A model generated the notes under the pieces. It saw nothing but the letters and a program-made list of their open reading frames with translations. It had not been told where the DNA came from and did not search any database. A DNA stretch of 37,055 nucleotides from Bacillus sp. (in: firmicutes) (GTDB lineage: Bacteria > Bacillota > Bacilli > Bacillales > Bacillaceae), in contig JAPSLU010000017.1 in the NCBI GenBank assembly GCA_031180405.1, positions 1 through 37,055 on the forward strand. Direction: 5' to 3'. The position numbers and the translations under genes are program-made. This document shows positions 1 through 5,856 of this stretch, one piece after another. Positions within the stretch are counted from its first letter, which is position 1; every line of letters starts with the position of its first letter.

Positions 1-1
1 C

Positions 2-202
2 GCTGAAAAGCTTCATCGTTCACGGAGTTGTATTTCAAAATTTGAAACAGATAAAAAGACACTGGATGTCGCAACTTTAATTAAGTGGGCAGATGTTACC
101 TCAGCTAAAGATGTGGCATGTGCAATTGTGACAGGGGTAGATCCAGTGATGATATTGCAGCAGTTAATGCCGTTGATAGGAGGAATAATCCAATGGTTCT
201 AA
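2..202 (+). CDS. C-terminal part of an XRE-family phage regulator (partial)
   Basis: The reading frame is open from the window edge to TAA at 200-202 (66 residues seen). It contains LHRSRSCISKFE, the recognition-helix and following segment of a Cro/CI (XRE) helix-turn-helix, then a short tail ending IIQWF. This is the layout of small Bacillus prophage regulators. The N-terminal half lies outside the window. It probably binds operators in the phage control region to the left. The stop overlaps the next start (ATG at 193), so the two are translationally linked. The fold is seen in the sequence; the regulatory target is inference. Confidence 0.6.
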   Translation, partial: AEKLHRSRSCISKFETDKKTLDVATLIKWADVTSAKDVACAIVTGVDPVMILQQLMPLIGGIIQWF

Positions 203-303
203 CCTGAAAAGAGAAGCTGGAACAATTGATTAAGAAATTAAAGAGCCAAGGAGTCAAGATTGATAGGGCTGTTAGGATCCATACTCCAAAGGAGGGTTCA
301 TGA
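193..303 (+). pseudogene. Micro-ORF interrupted by an in-frame TGA
   Basis: A good ribosome binding site (AGGAGG, about 179-184) precedes ATG at 193, but the frame reads MVLT then TGA at 205. The same frame then stays open for 31 codons (KEKLEQLIKKLKSQG..., ending TPKEGS) to TGA at 301. The basic, helical composition looks like real coding sequence, and the next gene's ribosome binding site overlaps its end. A single C-to-T change (CGA to TGA) would explain it. Alternatives are restart at the TTG at 223, or no product. Function unknown. Confidence 0.4.
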
Positions 304-408
304 ATGGACTTGGGTTATGTCCTAGCTATGATTTTTGGAACCTATTTTATTTTCATTATGGGAATTTTAATTGGAGATTTTACTTCAAATCAAAAAGAAA
401 AGCAGTAA
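304..408 (+). CDS. 34-aa single-span membrane peptide
   Basis: ATG at 304 lies 8 bases after GGAGG (291-295). The product is a short hydrophobic helix (YVLAMIFGTYFIFIMGILI) followed by a polar tail ending NQKEKQ, so it is predicted to cross the membrane once. It directly follows the broken micro-ORF. No family is recognised. Tiny membrane peptides are common between the immunity and replication regions of Bacillus prophages, but no function can be assigned. Confidence 0.5.
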   Translation: MDLGYVLAMIFGTYFIFIMGILIGDFTSNQKEKQ

Positions 409-447
409 GCTCACCACAGCTCACTGCCACTAAATATCGCTCACTAC

Positions 448-554
448 TATTCTACCACCACTAGAATAGGGCGGCAAGAACCTTTGTTCCTGCCGCGATA
501 AGTCGGAACGAAAATCTACCACTCCCCCATCACTTGCGTTTCGGCTTATCGCGG
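448..554 (+). promoter_or_regulatory. Array of three hairpins upstream of yqaI
   Basis: Three inverted repeats follow each other in a gene-free leader. TATTCTA (448-454) pairs with TAGAATA (462-468). GCGGCAAGAAC (471-481) pairs with GTTCCTGCCGC (486-496). CCGCGATAAG (493-502, continuing imperfectly to 511) pairs with CTTATCGCGG (545-554, from 536). The second and third share bases 493-496, so full formation of one disfavours the other. None is followed by a clear T run. This suggests a structured leader or attenuator for the early operon; the pairing is seen, the role is inferred. Confidence 0.45.
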
Positions 555-594
555 TGTGAATAAAGCACCTAATTACATAGAGAGGAGGATTGGA

Positions 595-798
595 ATGAAT
601 CATCCTATGATTGACCAAATAGAGCGGTTCGGATATCCGAATATGGTAACACAGCCTAAACATGTAGGATTCGATTATTTTGGTGACGAGATTCTTGATG
701 GTGACGACATAGTGGAATATGACGGTGAAATCATCTTGAAGGACAACTTGGAGCGGTTCTTAACAGAAGTCATGGAATTTGAATTTAGAACAGCATAA
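595..798 (+). CDS. yqaI: YqaI-family early phage protein
   Basis: 67 residues. GAGGAGG (582-588) sets the start at ATG 595 rather than the upstream in-frame ATG at 556. The C-terminal half (FDYFGDEILDGDDIV, GEIILKDNLERFL, FEF) matches my memory of B. subtilis skin-element YqaI in both pattern and length. It sits immediately before yqaJ and recT as in skin. The protein is acidic and of unknown biochemical role. Family assignment rests on recalled similarity plus conserved gene order. Confidence 0.7.
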   Translation: MNHPMIDQIERFGYPNMVTQPKHVGFDYFGDEILDGDDIVEYDGEIILKDNLERFLTEVMEFEFRTA

Positions 799-803
799 AA
801 AAT

Positions 804-849
804 GACTCCTGTTGGTGCAGGAGTCGATAATGATTGGCGAATCATTTTA
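804..849. terminator. Hairpins between yqaI and yqaJ
   Basis: GACTCCTG (804-811) pairs with CAGGAGTC (818-825). On the minus strand this stem is followed by a run of T (complement of 797-802), so it is a good intrinsic terminator for minus-strand transcripts, although no minus gene ends here. A second stem, ATGATT (830-835) with AATCAT (840-845), is followed by TTTAT on the plus strand and might weakly attenuate yqaJ. Confidence 0.4.
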
Positions 850-899
850 TACCGTCATCATAGCACATTGCCTGGTGGCGGTAAAGGGAGGACTTAATA

Positions 900-1841
900 G
901 TGGCAATTAATGCAGTGTCTACTAAGGAAATGAGCAGGTATGAATGGCTGCAAGAACGTGCTAAAGGAATCGGTGGAAGTGATGCAGGAATCATCCTTGG
1001 AGTAAATAAATACAAAACAGCTTTTGAGCTATGGCTTGAAAAAACAGGCCAGGTTGAGCCTCAAGAAATCGATAATGAAGCCATTTACTGGGGCAACGAA
1101 ATGGAGAATGTGATTGCAAAAGAATTTGAAAAGCGTACAGGCAAGAAGGTACGCCGGACAAACTTTATGTACAGCCATTCAGAGTACCCTTTTATTAAAG
1201 CGAACGTGGACCGTTTAATCGTCGGAGAATCAGCCATTCTGGAATGCAAAACAGCAAGTGCATATCTGGCTAAAGAATGGGAAGGCAAAGAGATTCCGGC
1301 CAGCTACCTTGTACAGGTTCAGCATTATCTTGGAGTTACAGATAAGAAAAAGGGTTATATCGCTGTCCTTGTCGGCGGAAACAAGTTCATCTGGAAGGAA
1401 GTAGAGCGAGACCAGGAGCTTATCGATATTATTTTCAATGCTGAAAAGCATTTTTGGGAATATCACGTACTGCAAGGGCATGCTCCGGTGTTAGACGGAT
1501 CCAGCGCAGCTGAGAAGTACTTGAAAGAGAAATACGATCGTGCTGTGAAGGATAAAGAAATTGTCCTTCCATCTGATTATAAAGATTTGCTGGTTCAATA
1601 TGAGAAAGTGAAATCTGATGAAAAGCTGATTAGAACAGCAAAAACGGAAATTGAAAACAAATTAAAAGAAGTATTGAAAGATGCTGAAACAGGTATTACT
1701 GATCAATTTATAGTCACTTGGAAGAATCAGAGTAGAAGAAGTGTGGATTCGAAAGCACTGAAAGAAAAGTTTCCTGACATATACAAAAAAGTTTTGAAAG
1801 AATCCTCGTTCCGAAAATTTGCTATAAAGGAGATTAATTGA
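900..1841 (+). CDS. yqaJ: YqaJ-type phage recombination exonuclease
   Basis: 313 residues from GTG, 8 bases after GGGAGGA. This family (YqaJ, lambda-exonuclease-like, PD-(D/E)XK fold) digests one strand of linear duplex DNA, giving the 3' single strands used by the RecT annealase encoded next. Visible signatures are GGSDAG (25-30), a helix with ELWLEKTG (43-50), ENVIAKEFEKRTG (69-81), catalytic D104, the ECK motif (E115, K117), and QVQHYLG (139-145). All key metal-binding residues are present. The stop overlaps the recT start (TGATG), implying coupled translation. Length is normal for the family. Confidence 0.9.
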   Translation: MAINAVSTKEMSRYEWLQERAKGIGGSDAGIILGVNKYKTAFELWLEKTGQVEPQEIDNEAIYWGNEMENVIAKEFEKRTGKKVRRTNFMYSHSEYPFIKANVDRLIVGESAILECKTASAYLAKEWEGKEIPASYLVQVQHYLGVTDKKKGYIAVLVGGNKFIWKEVERDQELIDIIFNAEKHFWEYHVLQGHAPVLDGSSAAEKYLKEKYDRAVKDKEIVLPSDYKDLLVQYEKVKSDEKLIRTAKTEIENKLKEVLKDAETGITDQFIVTWKNQSRRSVDSKALKEKFPDIYKKVLKESSFRKFAIKEIN

Positions 1842-2770
1842 TGGCGACTAATGCAGAATTGAAAAATCAATTAGCTAGTAGGCAGGAGACAGCAGCAAAG
1901 CAAGTATCAGCCCAATCACTTGGACTTAAAAGTCTACTAAATACGCCAACAATGCAAAAGAAGTTTGAGCAAGTATTGGCCAATAAAGCTCCTCAATTTA
2001 TGGCATCCGTTCTTAATTTGTATAACGGAGATCCTGGCCTAAGAGAAGCTGAGCCTATGTCCATAGTGTCCAGTGCAATGGTTGCTGCATCTCTCGATTT
2101 ACCAGTTGATAAAAACTTAGGTTACGCCTGGATTGTTGCTTTTTATGATTCTAAAAAGGGGTATAAGGCAGCACAGTTCCAGCTGGGATACAAAGGATAC
2201 ATTCAGCTGGCACTAAGAAGTGGCCAGTACAAGGCTATAAATGTAATACCGGTATATGAAGGAGAACTCCTAAAGTGGAATCGTCTAACGGAGGAAATTG
2301 ACCTTGATTTGGACGCCAAGAAAAATGATAAGGTTATCGGTTACTGTGGCTACTTTAAGTTGGTCAATGGCTTTGAAAAAACAGTTTATTGGACCCGGGA
2401 CGAAGTAGAGGCACACAGGATTAAGCACAACAAGGCAAAAGACAAGAAATCTCTTAATAATGTTTGGCGTTCTGATTACGATGCCATGGCAATGAAAACA
2501 GTTCTGAGGAACATGTTAGGCAAATGGGGTATCTTGTCCATCGATATGCAAAAAGCATTCTCAGAAGACGAGCAGGAGCGTGAGGTAAAAGATATTACGG
2601 ATGAGGCCAATGAGTATGTTGAGCCAATTCAGTACGACTCTCCAAGCAAGGAAGAGTATGTATCAGATGAAGAGCCAGAAATTATTGGTATGGATCAAAA
2701 GAAGAAAAAAACTAGCAAAAATATGTCCACCCAGGAATCATTGGACATAGATTTTGAAGATGCAGAGTAA
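1841..2770 (+). CDS. recT: RecT-family single-strand DNA annealing protein
   Basis: 309 residues. AAAGGAG (1826-1832) supports ATG 1841 over TTG 1838. RecT proteins coat single-stranded DNA and promote annealing and strand invasion together with the exonuclease partner. The core LPVDKNLGYAWIV, followed by GYKAAQFQLGYKGYIQLALRSG and the YNVIPVYEGE-like strand, is typical. A charged acidic tail with a lysine cluster (QKKKKKTSK) follows the core, as in other members. It corresponds to skin YqaK. The end overlaps the next small gene by 11 bases. Confidence 0.9.
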   Translation: MATNAELKNQLASRQETAAKQVSAQSLGLKSLLNTPTMQKKFEQVLANKAPQFMASVLNLYNGDPGLREAEPMSIVSSAMVAASLDLPVDKNLGYAWIVAFYDSKKGYKAAQFQLGYKGYIQLALRSGQYKAINVIPVYEGELLKWNRLTEEIDLDLDAKKNDKVIGYCGYFKLVNGFEKTVYWTRDEVEAHRIKHNKAKDKKSLNNVWRSDYDAMAMKTVLRNMLGKWGILSIDMQKAFSEDEQEREVKDITDEANEYVEPIQYDSPSKEEYVSDEEPEIIGMDQKKKKTSKNMSTQESLDIDFEDAE

Positions 2771-2921
2771 CAAAACAAAAGTCCTCCTTCCAGCATGGAT
2801 CTGGGAGGAGGCTAGAGATAAAGAACACTTGAAAATACTTATTTTAGAGTATATGCGGCGGTATCCGGATTACAAAGTAAAAGGCGTTAAAAACGGATTT
2901 GCTGTCTGTGAGAGAAGTTAA
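2760..2921 (+). CDS. 53-aa basic early protein
   Basis: ATG at 2760 lies inside the end of recT. The frame reads MQSNKTKVLLPAWIWEE..., then ILEYMRRYPDY and KGVKNGFAVCERS, to TAA at 2919. It is compact, basic and amphipathic. There is no strong ribosome binding site, so translation is probably coupled to recT. Small basic proteins between recT and the replication initiator are common in skin-type phages. I do not recognise a family. The tight overlap and continuous plausible sequence argue that it is real. Confidence 0.55.
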   Translation: MQSNKTKVLLPAWIWEEARDKEHLKILILEYMRRYPDYKVKGVKNGFAVCERS

Positions 2922-2944
2922 TTTGATAGGGAGGAGGTACAAAG

Positions 2945-3904
2945 GTGCAAGGCTGGATAAAGCTTCACAGGAAGATACTAGAGAACGAGATATGGCATGA
3001 TGTCACCACTTATCGACTTTTTACATTGCTGCTTTTGCAAGCTGTTCACAAGGACGGGGTTAAAGTGAAAGGCATTGAATTAAAGAGAGGTCAGTACCTC
3101 CGTTCCTATTCTAAGTTAGCCGAAGATCTCGAATACAAGGAAAAAAGAGGATTTAAAAAAGTTTCGAAAAGCACGGTTTTACGATCGGTTAAGAAATTAG
3201 TTGATGAAGGAATAGTGTCCGTTAACGAAACTGATTACGGAACGGTGTTCACCATCCTAAAATACCACGAATACCAAGGGTTTGACGATGATAACGAAAC
3301 GCCAATCGAAACGGATAATGAACCTTTATCCGAACGAAATCGAAACGAAATCGAAACGTTATCGAAACAAGAACAAGAATTAAAGAATTTAAGAATTAAA
3401 GAATTTAATACTTCTACTAAGGATCCAGTGGATGTCATTGCAGAAAAATTTATTGATTTACGAACAGCTGCTGAAGGACGTTCTGTTTACCCAACAACAA
3501 AAGATTATGAAGCAATCGCCCGGATTGTCGCCCGTGGTATACCGTTGCCACAAACAATCAAATTGCTTGAACAGTGTTTTGCTGAATATAAAGAACGTCA
3601 GCCAAATGGAGCCATTAAAGCCTTCGGTTACTGCGAAAAATACATCTTGGATCATTATAAAGCCTTAGTAGCAAGAGAACAGGCAAAAGAGGCAGCTAAA
3701 AACGTTAAGCCTTTTAAAAACAATAATTCTTTTAAGCCAAAGGGTATGCGAGCCAAGCCAATACGGACGGAAATGCTGCCAGATTGGTTTGATGCTGAAA
3801 GCCAACAGCATGAGAAGCCTAACCTTTTAAAGAATGAGCAAGAAATTGCTAAAAAGAAAGCAGATTTGCAGGAAAAACTTAAACTATTAAGATCGGGGAG
3901 TTGA
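2945..3904 (+). CDS. DnaD-like phage replication initiator (YqaL type)
   Basis: 319 residues from GTG, after GGGAGGAGG (2930-2938). The N-terminal part (1-115) is the phage replisome-organiser winged helix: GWIKLHRKILENEIWHD, a helix-rich block with RGQYLRSYSKLAEDL, then SKSTVLRSVKKLVDEG and a wing ending FTILKYHEYQ. A polar linker (about 116-155) is encoded by repeated DNA (see repeat entry). The C-terminal region (about 180-245) resembles a DnaD-type helical domain. Such proteins bind the phage origin and bring in the host helicase. In skin the next gene is a DnaC-like loader (YqaM); none follows here. Confidence 0.75.
   Translation: MQGWIKLHRKILENEIWHDVTTYRLFTLLLLQAVHKDGVKVKGIELKRGQYLRSYSKLAEDLEYKEKRGFKKVSKSTVLRSVKKLVDEGIVSVNETDYGTVFTILKYHEYQGFDDDNETPIETDNEPLSERNRNEIETLSKQEQELKNLRIKEFNTSTKDPVDVIAEKFIDLRTAAEGRSVYPTTKDYEAIARIVARGIPLPQTIKLLEQCFAEYKERQPNGAIKAFGYCEKYILDHYKALVAREQAKEAAKNVKPFKNNNSFKPKGMRAKPIRTEMLPDWFDAESQQHEKPNLLKNEQEIAKKKADLQEKLKLLRSGS
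3304..3406. repeat. Iteron-like repeats plus AT-rich tandem repeat: candidate phage replication origin
   Basis: Inside the initiator gene, AATCGAAACG occurs at 3304-3313, 3338-3347 and 3349-3358, with a variant TATCGAAACA at 3360-3369. The last three are spaced exactly 11 bases apart. Immediately after, the AT-rich 16-mer AAGAATTAAAGAATTT is repeated perfectly in tandem (3375-3390, 3391-3406). Direct initiator sites beside an AT-rich unwinding region, inside the initiator gene, is the known layout of lambda-like origins. Repeats are seen directly; origin function is inferred. Confidence 0.55.
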
Positions 3905-3908
3905 TGCT

Positions 3909-4103
3909 ATGGGGATCCTTTATGAATCCGTTATGCAGCAGAAAAGGAATTTCCTCATCAAGAGATTATCAGAATTGAATATTTCTAGAGCTCAATCCGG
4001 AAAAAGCATTGATGAATGTGATTATGAGGAACTGAAATATGAGCTTGTGCTGGTATCCTTTCGGGAGATTGATGCAGAGGCAGCACAAAATAACTGGTTT
4101 TGA
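3909..4103 (+). CDS. Small FbpA-like protein
   Basis: 64 residues, starting 5 bases after the initiator gene. The stretch QKRNFLIKRLSELNI, then GKSIDECDYEELKYELV, follows the pattern of the short Fur-regulated basic protein A (FbpA) family, where a helix ending in a variable loop leads to an ELxxEL helix. Many Bacillus phage proteins of this size are assigned to that family without a demonstrated iron-related role. The assignment is by pattern only. It overlaps nothing and is followed 15 bases later by a zinc-ribbon gene in the same operon. Confidence 0.5.
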   Translation: MGILYESVMQQKRNFLIKRLSELNISRAQSGKSIDECDYEELKYELVLVSFREIDAEAAQNNWF

Positions 4104-4118
4104 AGGGAGATATGAAAA

Positions 4119-4340
4119 ATGACTATTACAAATGTTAAGTTAGTTACTCGCTGTCCAAAATGTCTGTCCAAGGGGACTGTGATTGGCCATCGAAATAACC
4201 TCTTATTACTTGAGTGCAGGGACTGTAACAAACGTTGGAATACTTACTCAAAGACTTGCAATGTTTGCGGAAAGCCAAATTATTTCTACGTTGAAGGTCC
4301 CTGCGTTAAATGCTATTCAGAGAAACACAATGCCGTCTGA
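4119..4340 (+). CDS. 73-aa protein with four CxxC knuckles (double zinc ribbon)
   Basis: The sequence shows CPKC, CRDC, CNVC and CVKC, enough for two zinc-binding ribbons. The first pair flanks a strand-rich segment (VIGHRNNLLLLE), typical of zinc-beta-ribbons. GGGAG (4105-4109) sets the ATG at 4119; the ATG at 4112 is in another frame and stops quickly. It is probably a small nucleic-acid or protein-binding factor of the early operon. No specific family is recognised. It converges on the minus-strand gene ending at 4343, only 2 bases away. Confidence 0.65.
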   Translation: MTITNVKLVTRCPKCLSKGTVIGHRNNLLLLECRDCNKRWNTYSKTCNVCGKPNYFYVEGPCVKCYSEKHNAV

Positions 4341-4342
4341 AG

Positions 4343-4564
4343 TTAATAAAATCGATGTGCAGGAAAATTAGAATGATGTGCAGATATAATGGCTTTACAC
4401 TTAGGGCAAGTGACATTATCTACTTTTTTAAATTGAATCTTCTTAAAATCATTTTTTGTAAAAGTAGAAAACACATGATATCTAAAACCACATATACATG
4501 TGTTTCGGTCCTTAACAACATGTCTTATACCTGTCTCTTTACAGTTAACTGTTGGGAAAATCAT
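4343..4564 (-). CDS. 73-aa Cys-rich protein downstream of a c-di-GMP-type riboswitch
   Basis: Minus-strand frame starting ATG 4564 (MIFPTVNCKETG), preceded by GAAGGG and GGAAG as possible ribosome binding sites. It carries NTCICGFRYHVFST and VTCPKCKAIISAHH, that is CxC and CxxC pairs that could bind zinc. A longer open frame to 4648 exists, but it runs through the riboswitch-like RNA, so I prefer 4564. The aptamer lies 66-151 bases upstream on the same strand, so expression is likely tied to cyclic dinucleotide level. It runs against the surrounding early operon, typical of an independently controlled accessory gene. No function is recognised. Confidence 0.55.
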   Translation of the reverse strand: MIFPTVNCKETGIRHVVKDRNTCICGFRYHVFSTFTKNDFKKIQFKKVDNVTCPKCKAIISAHHSNFPAHRFY

Positions 4565-4629
4565 GACTTCCAACCCTTCTAAGCTAAAATACAGGCAAAC
4601 TAGAAAGGTATGTATTGATAAAAAATACT

Positions 4630-4715
4630 TTTGCAACCCGGCTGCCATGACAAATAAGCTGTTTTAGGCCCGTGGCTTTGCGTCTTTTACTTTCGTAAAA
4701 TTTGCCCAGAGGAAA
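4630..4715 (-). promoter_or_regulatory. Cyclic-di-GMP-I (GEMM) riboswitch-like aptamer
   Basis: Read on the minus strand, the conserved blocks appear in order: GGGCAAA (complement of 4701-4707), a stem TTTTAC/GTAAAA closed by a GAAA tetraloop (4691-4694), GACGCAAAGCC (4674-4684), GGCCTAAA (4663-4670), then CATGGCAGCC and GGGTTGC (4633-4649). This matches the known GEMM-I pattern, including the GAAA tetraloop and the GACGCAAAGCC core that contains the ligand-stacking A. The closing P1 helix is not obvious from sequence, so ligand binding may be weak or P1 may be non-standard. The downstream gene is the Cys-rich 73-aa protein. Confidence 0.75.
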
Positions 4716-4817
4716 TACTACCATAATTTAGGTGTAATGTCGTAATTTGTTGGAATTTGTAATAATAATGAAATGATGTTTACAAAAGGGAAGAAAGCAT
4801 TATTAGGTGGTGAGGGG

Positions 4818-5069
4818 ATGACGCAGTTAGACTTGTTCTCCTTCGCCCTTGAAGATCAGATCTTTGGATTAAAACAGGGTGAGGAGTTAGAACTTTTCAG
4901 AGGAAATGAACGGCTGCTTATTCGGAAGCATGATAAATACAAGGACGTTTACTTTTATCAGGGACCTGACTTCTCCGGATATGCGCTTCATGTTGATAAA
5001 GAGGGCTTATTTGGTGGATTAGATCTCTTTAAGACAAAAATAAATCAGTGGCTTTGTAGCGGGTGTTGA
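4818..5069 (+). CDS. Hypothetical acidic protein, 83 aa
   Basis: Start ATG 4818 follows GGTGGTGAGGGG, a better initiation site than the in-frame ATG at 4773. The product begins MTQLDLFSFALEDQIFG and contains GEELELFRGNERLLIRKHD and FGGLDLFKTKINQWL. It is soluble, with alternating strands and helices and no Cys pairs except the C-terminal CSGC. It is the first plus-strand gene after the riboswitch insertion and lies convergent with the next minus-strand gene. Family not recognised. Confidence 0.5.
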   Translation: MTQLDLFSFALEDQIFGLKQGEELELFRGNERLLIRKHDKYKDVYFYQGPDFSGYALHVDKEGLFGGLDLFKTKINQWLCSGC

Positions 5070-5093
5070 ATTTAACAAAATAAGGAGTTAGTT

Positions 5094-5225
5094 TCATTTA
5101 CCTTTTTTCTCAGCTCTAAAAGTCCAAGCAACTACTAAGAGCCAAAAAGCTGACAATATACTTGGAACTCCAAGTGTCACGAAATATATATTTTTTAAAG
5201 TATGTTGATCAATCCAGTTAAACAT
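5094..5225 (-). CDS. 43-aa single-span membrane peptide
   Basis: Minus strand, ATG 5225 preceded by GAGGTG at a good distance. The product has an amphipathic N-terminus (MFNWIDQHTLKNIYF), a hydrophobic span (VTLGVPSILSAFWLLVVAW) and a basic tail (RAEKKGK). Size and charge resemble type I toxin peptides of Bacillus prophages, but I see no direct match to TxpA, BsrG or YonT. Its leader contains one of the two 55-nt hairpins (5245-5300), which ends about 20 bases before the start codon and could affect translation. Confidence 0.55.
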   Translation of the reverse strand: MFNWIDQHTLKNIYFVTLGVPSILSAFWLLVVAWTFRAEKKGK

Positions 5226-5244
5226 ATTTTCACCTCATCAGTAT

Positions 5245-5300
5245 GCGAGCAAGGACCTAATCTAAGGAGCTTTTTGGATGTGGAGGATTGACCTTGCTCG
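5245..5300. repeat. 55-nt hairpin element, copy 1
   Basis: CGAGCAAGG (5246-5254) and CCTTGCTCG (5292-5300) form a perfect 9-bp inverted repeat around a 37-base loop. An inner AATC/GATT pairing extends the structure. A second copy with identical arms and an equal 37-base loop is at 5411-5465, but the loop sequence differs. On the minus strand this copy lies in the leader of the 43-aa membrane peptide. Confidence 0.6.
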
Positions 5301-5336
5301 TGCAGCTAGTTTGTCCAATTGGAAAATATTTAAACA

Positions 5337-5359
5337 ATAAAAAAACCGCATCTCTGCGG
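5337..5359 (-). terminator. Intrinsic terminator, minus strand
   Basis: CCGCA (5346-5350) pairs with TGCGG (5355-5359) around TCTC. On the minus strand the stem is followed by a run of seven T. It terminates transcripts coming from the 62-aa membrane gene and hairpin copy 2, so the 43-aa gene downstream probably has its own promoter. Confidence 0.65.
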
Positions 5360-5410
5360 TAAATTAGATATTCATGCTTTGTAGTATATGTTAATAAGTT
5401 GTTACTAGTG

Positions 5411-5465
5411 CGAGCAAGGGCAGGAATCTTATGGGGTTGTTAGCATAAAGTGGTGGCCTTGCTCG
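5411..5465. repeat. 55-nt hairpin element, copy 2
   Basis: CGAGCAAGG (5411-5419) pairs with CCTTGCTCG (5457-5465), with a 37-base loop as in copy 1. The loop has its own inner stem, CTTATG with CATAAAG. On the minus strand the element lies between the 62-aa membrane gene and the terminator at 5337-5359. Conserved arms with divergent, equally long loops suggest selection on structure. Confidence 0.6.
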
Positions 5466-5535
5466 GTATATATAAAGTTTCCATTTAATTACAGATATAT
5501 ACATTTGACCTAATTTTCCCTCAGGTGAGTTCTCA

Positions 5536-5724
5536 TCACTTATTCCTATTTAAATATCGGTGTAATTCAAAGCCGGTTCCTAAGAGGGTGGTGACCATAG
5601 CAATGAAGAATAGTACTTCTGTAGTTGAACTGGCTGTCCAAACATCTATAAAATGCATAAATGTTAATATGGTAAAACAAGATGCACTAAAAATATTTAA
5701 ATAGAGTTGAGTTTTATTTGACAA
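5536..5724 (-). CDS. 62-aa two-span membrane protein
   Basis: Minus strand, TTG start at 5724, with GAGGTG about 8 bases upstream. Two hydrophobic segments (YLNIFSASCFTILTFMHFI and TTEVLFFIAMVTTLLGTGF) are joined by a short polar turn, and the tail is basic (HRYLNRNK). An extended -10 promoter lies just upstream (5761-5769). It is an independently transcribed minus-strand gene within the early operon. Family not recognised; a role in lysogenic membrane functions is only a guess. Confidence 0.6.
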   Translation of the reverse strand: MSNKTQLYLNIFSASCFTILTFMHFIDVWTASSTTEVLFFIAMVTTLLGTGFELHRYLNRNK

Positions 5725-5760
5725 TTAGAAATCACCTCAATTTGGGAGTAGTTATCTCGA

Positions 5761-5769
5761 ATTATAACA
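5761..5769 (-). promoter_or_regulatory. Extended -10 promoter for the 62-aa membrane gene
   Basis: On the minus strand the sequence reads TGTTATAAT, a perfect TATAAT box with the TG extension. The -35 region is poor at normal spacing, as is usual for extended -10 promoters. It lies about 40 bases upstream of the TTG start at 5724. Confidence 0.55.
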
Positions 5770-5856
5770 TTTTTTGGGAATTGTAATATCATCGGAAGTT
5801 AATAACAAACAGAAAAATAAGAAAAGTTAAATTGGGTGCAGAAAAAAAGGAAAGCT

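Noticed and set aside
430-663. Minus-strand 77-codon open frame over the leader of yqaI
   Set aside because: It spans the hairpin array and yqaI's start, has no ribosome binding site and a non-protein-like composition.
4343-4648. Longer 101-residue version of the minus-strand Cys-rich gene
   Set aside because: The extension would translate through the conserved aptamer, has no start signal, and ATG 4564 is a sufficient start.
5411-5510. 36-codon minus-strand ORF running through hairpin copy 2
   Set aside because: Its frame is determined by the hairpin, the equivalent frame in copy 1 is stopped, and composition is not protein-like.
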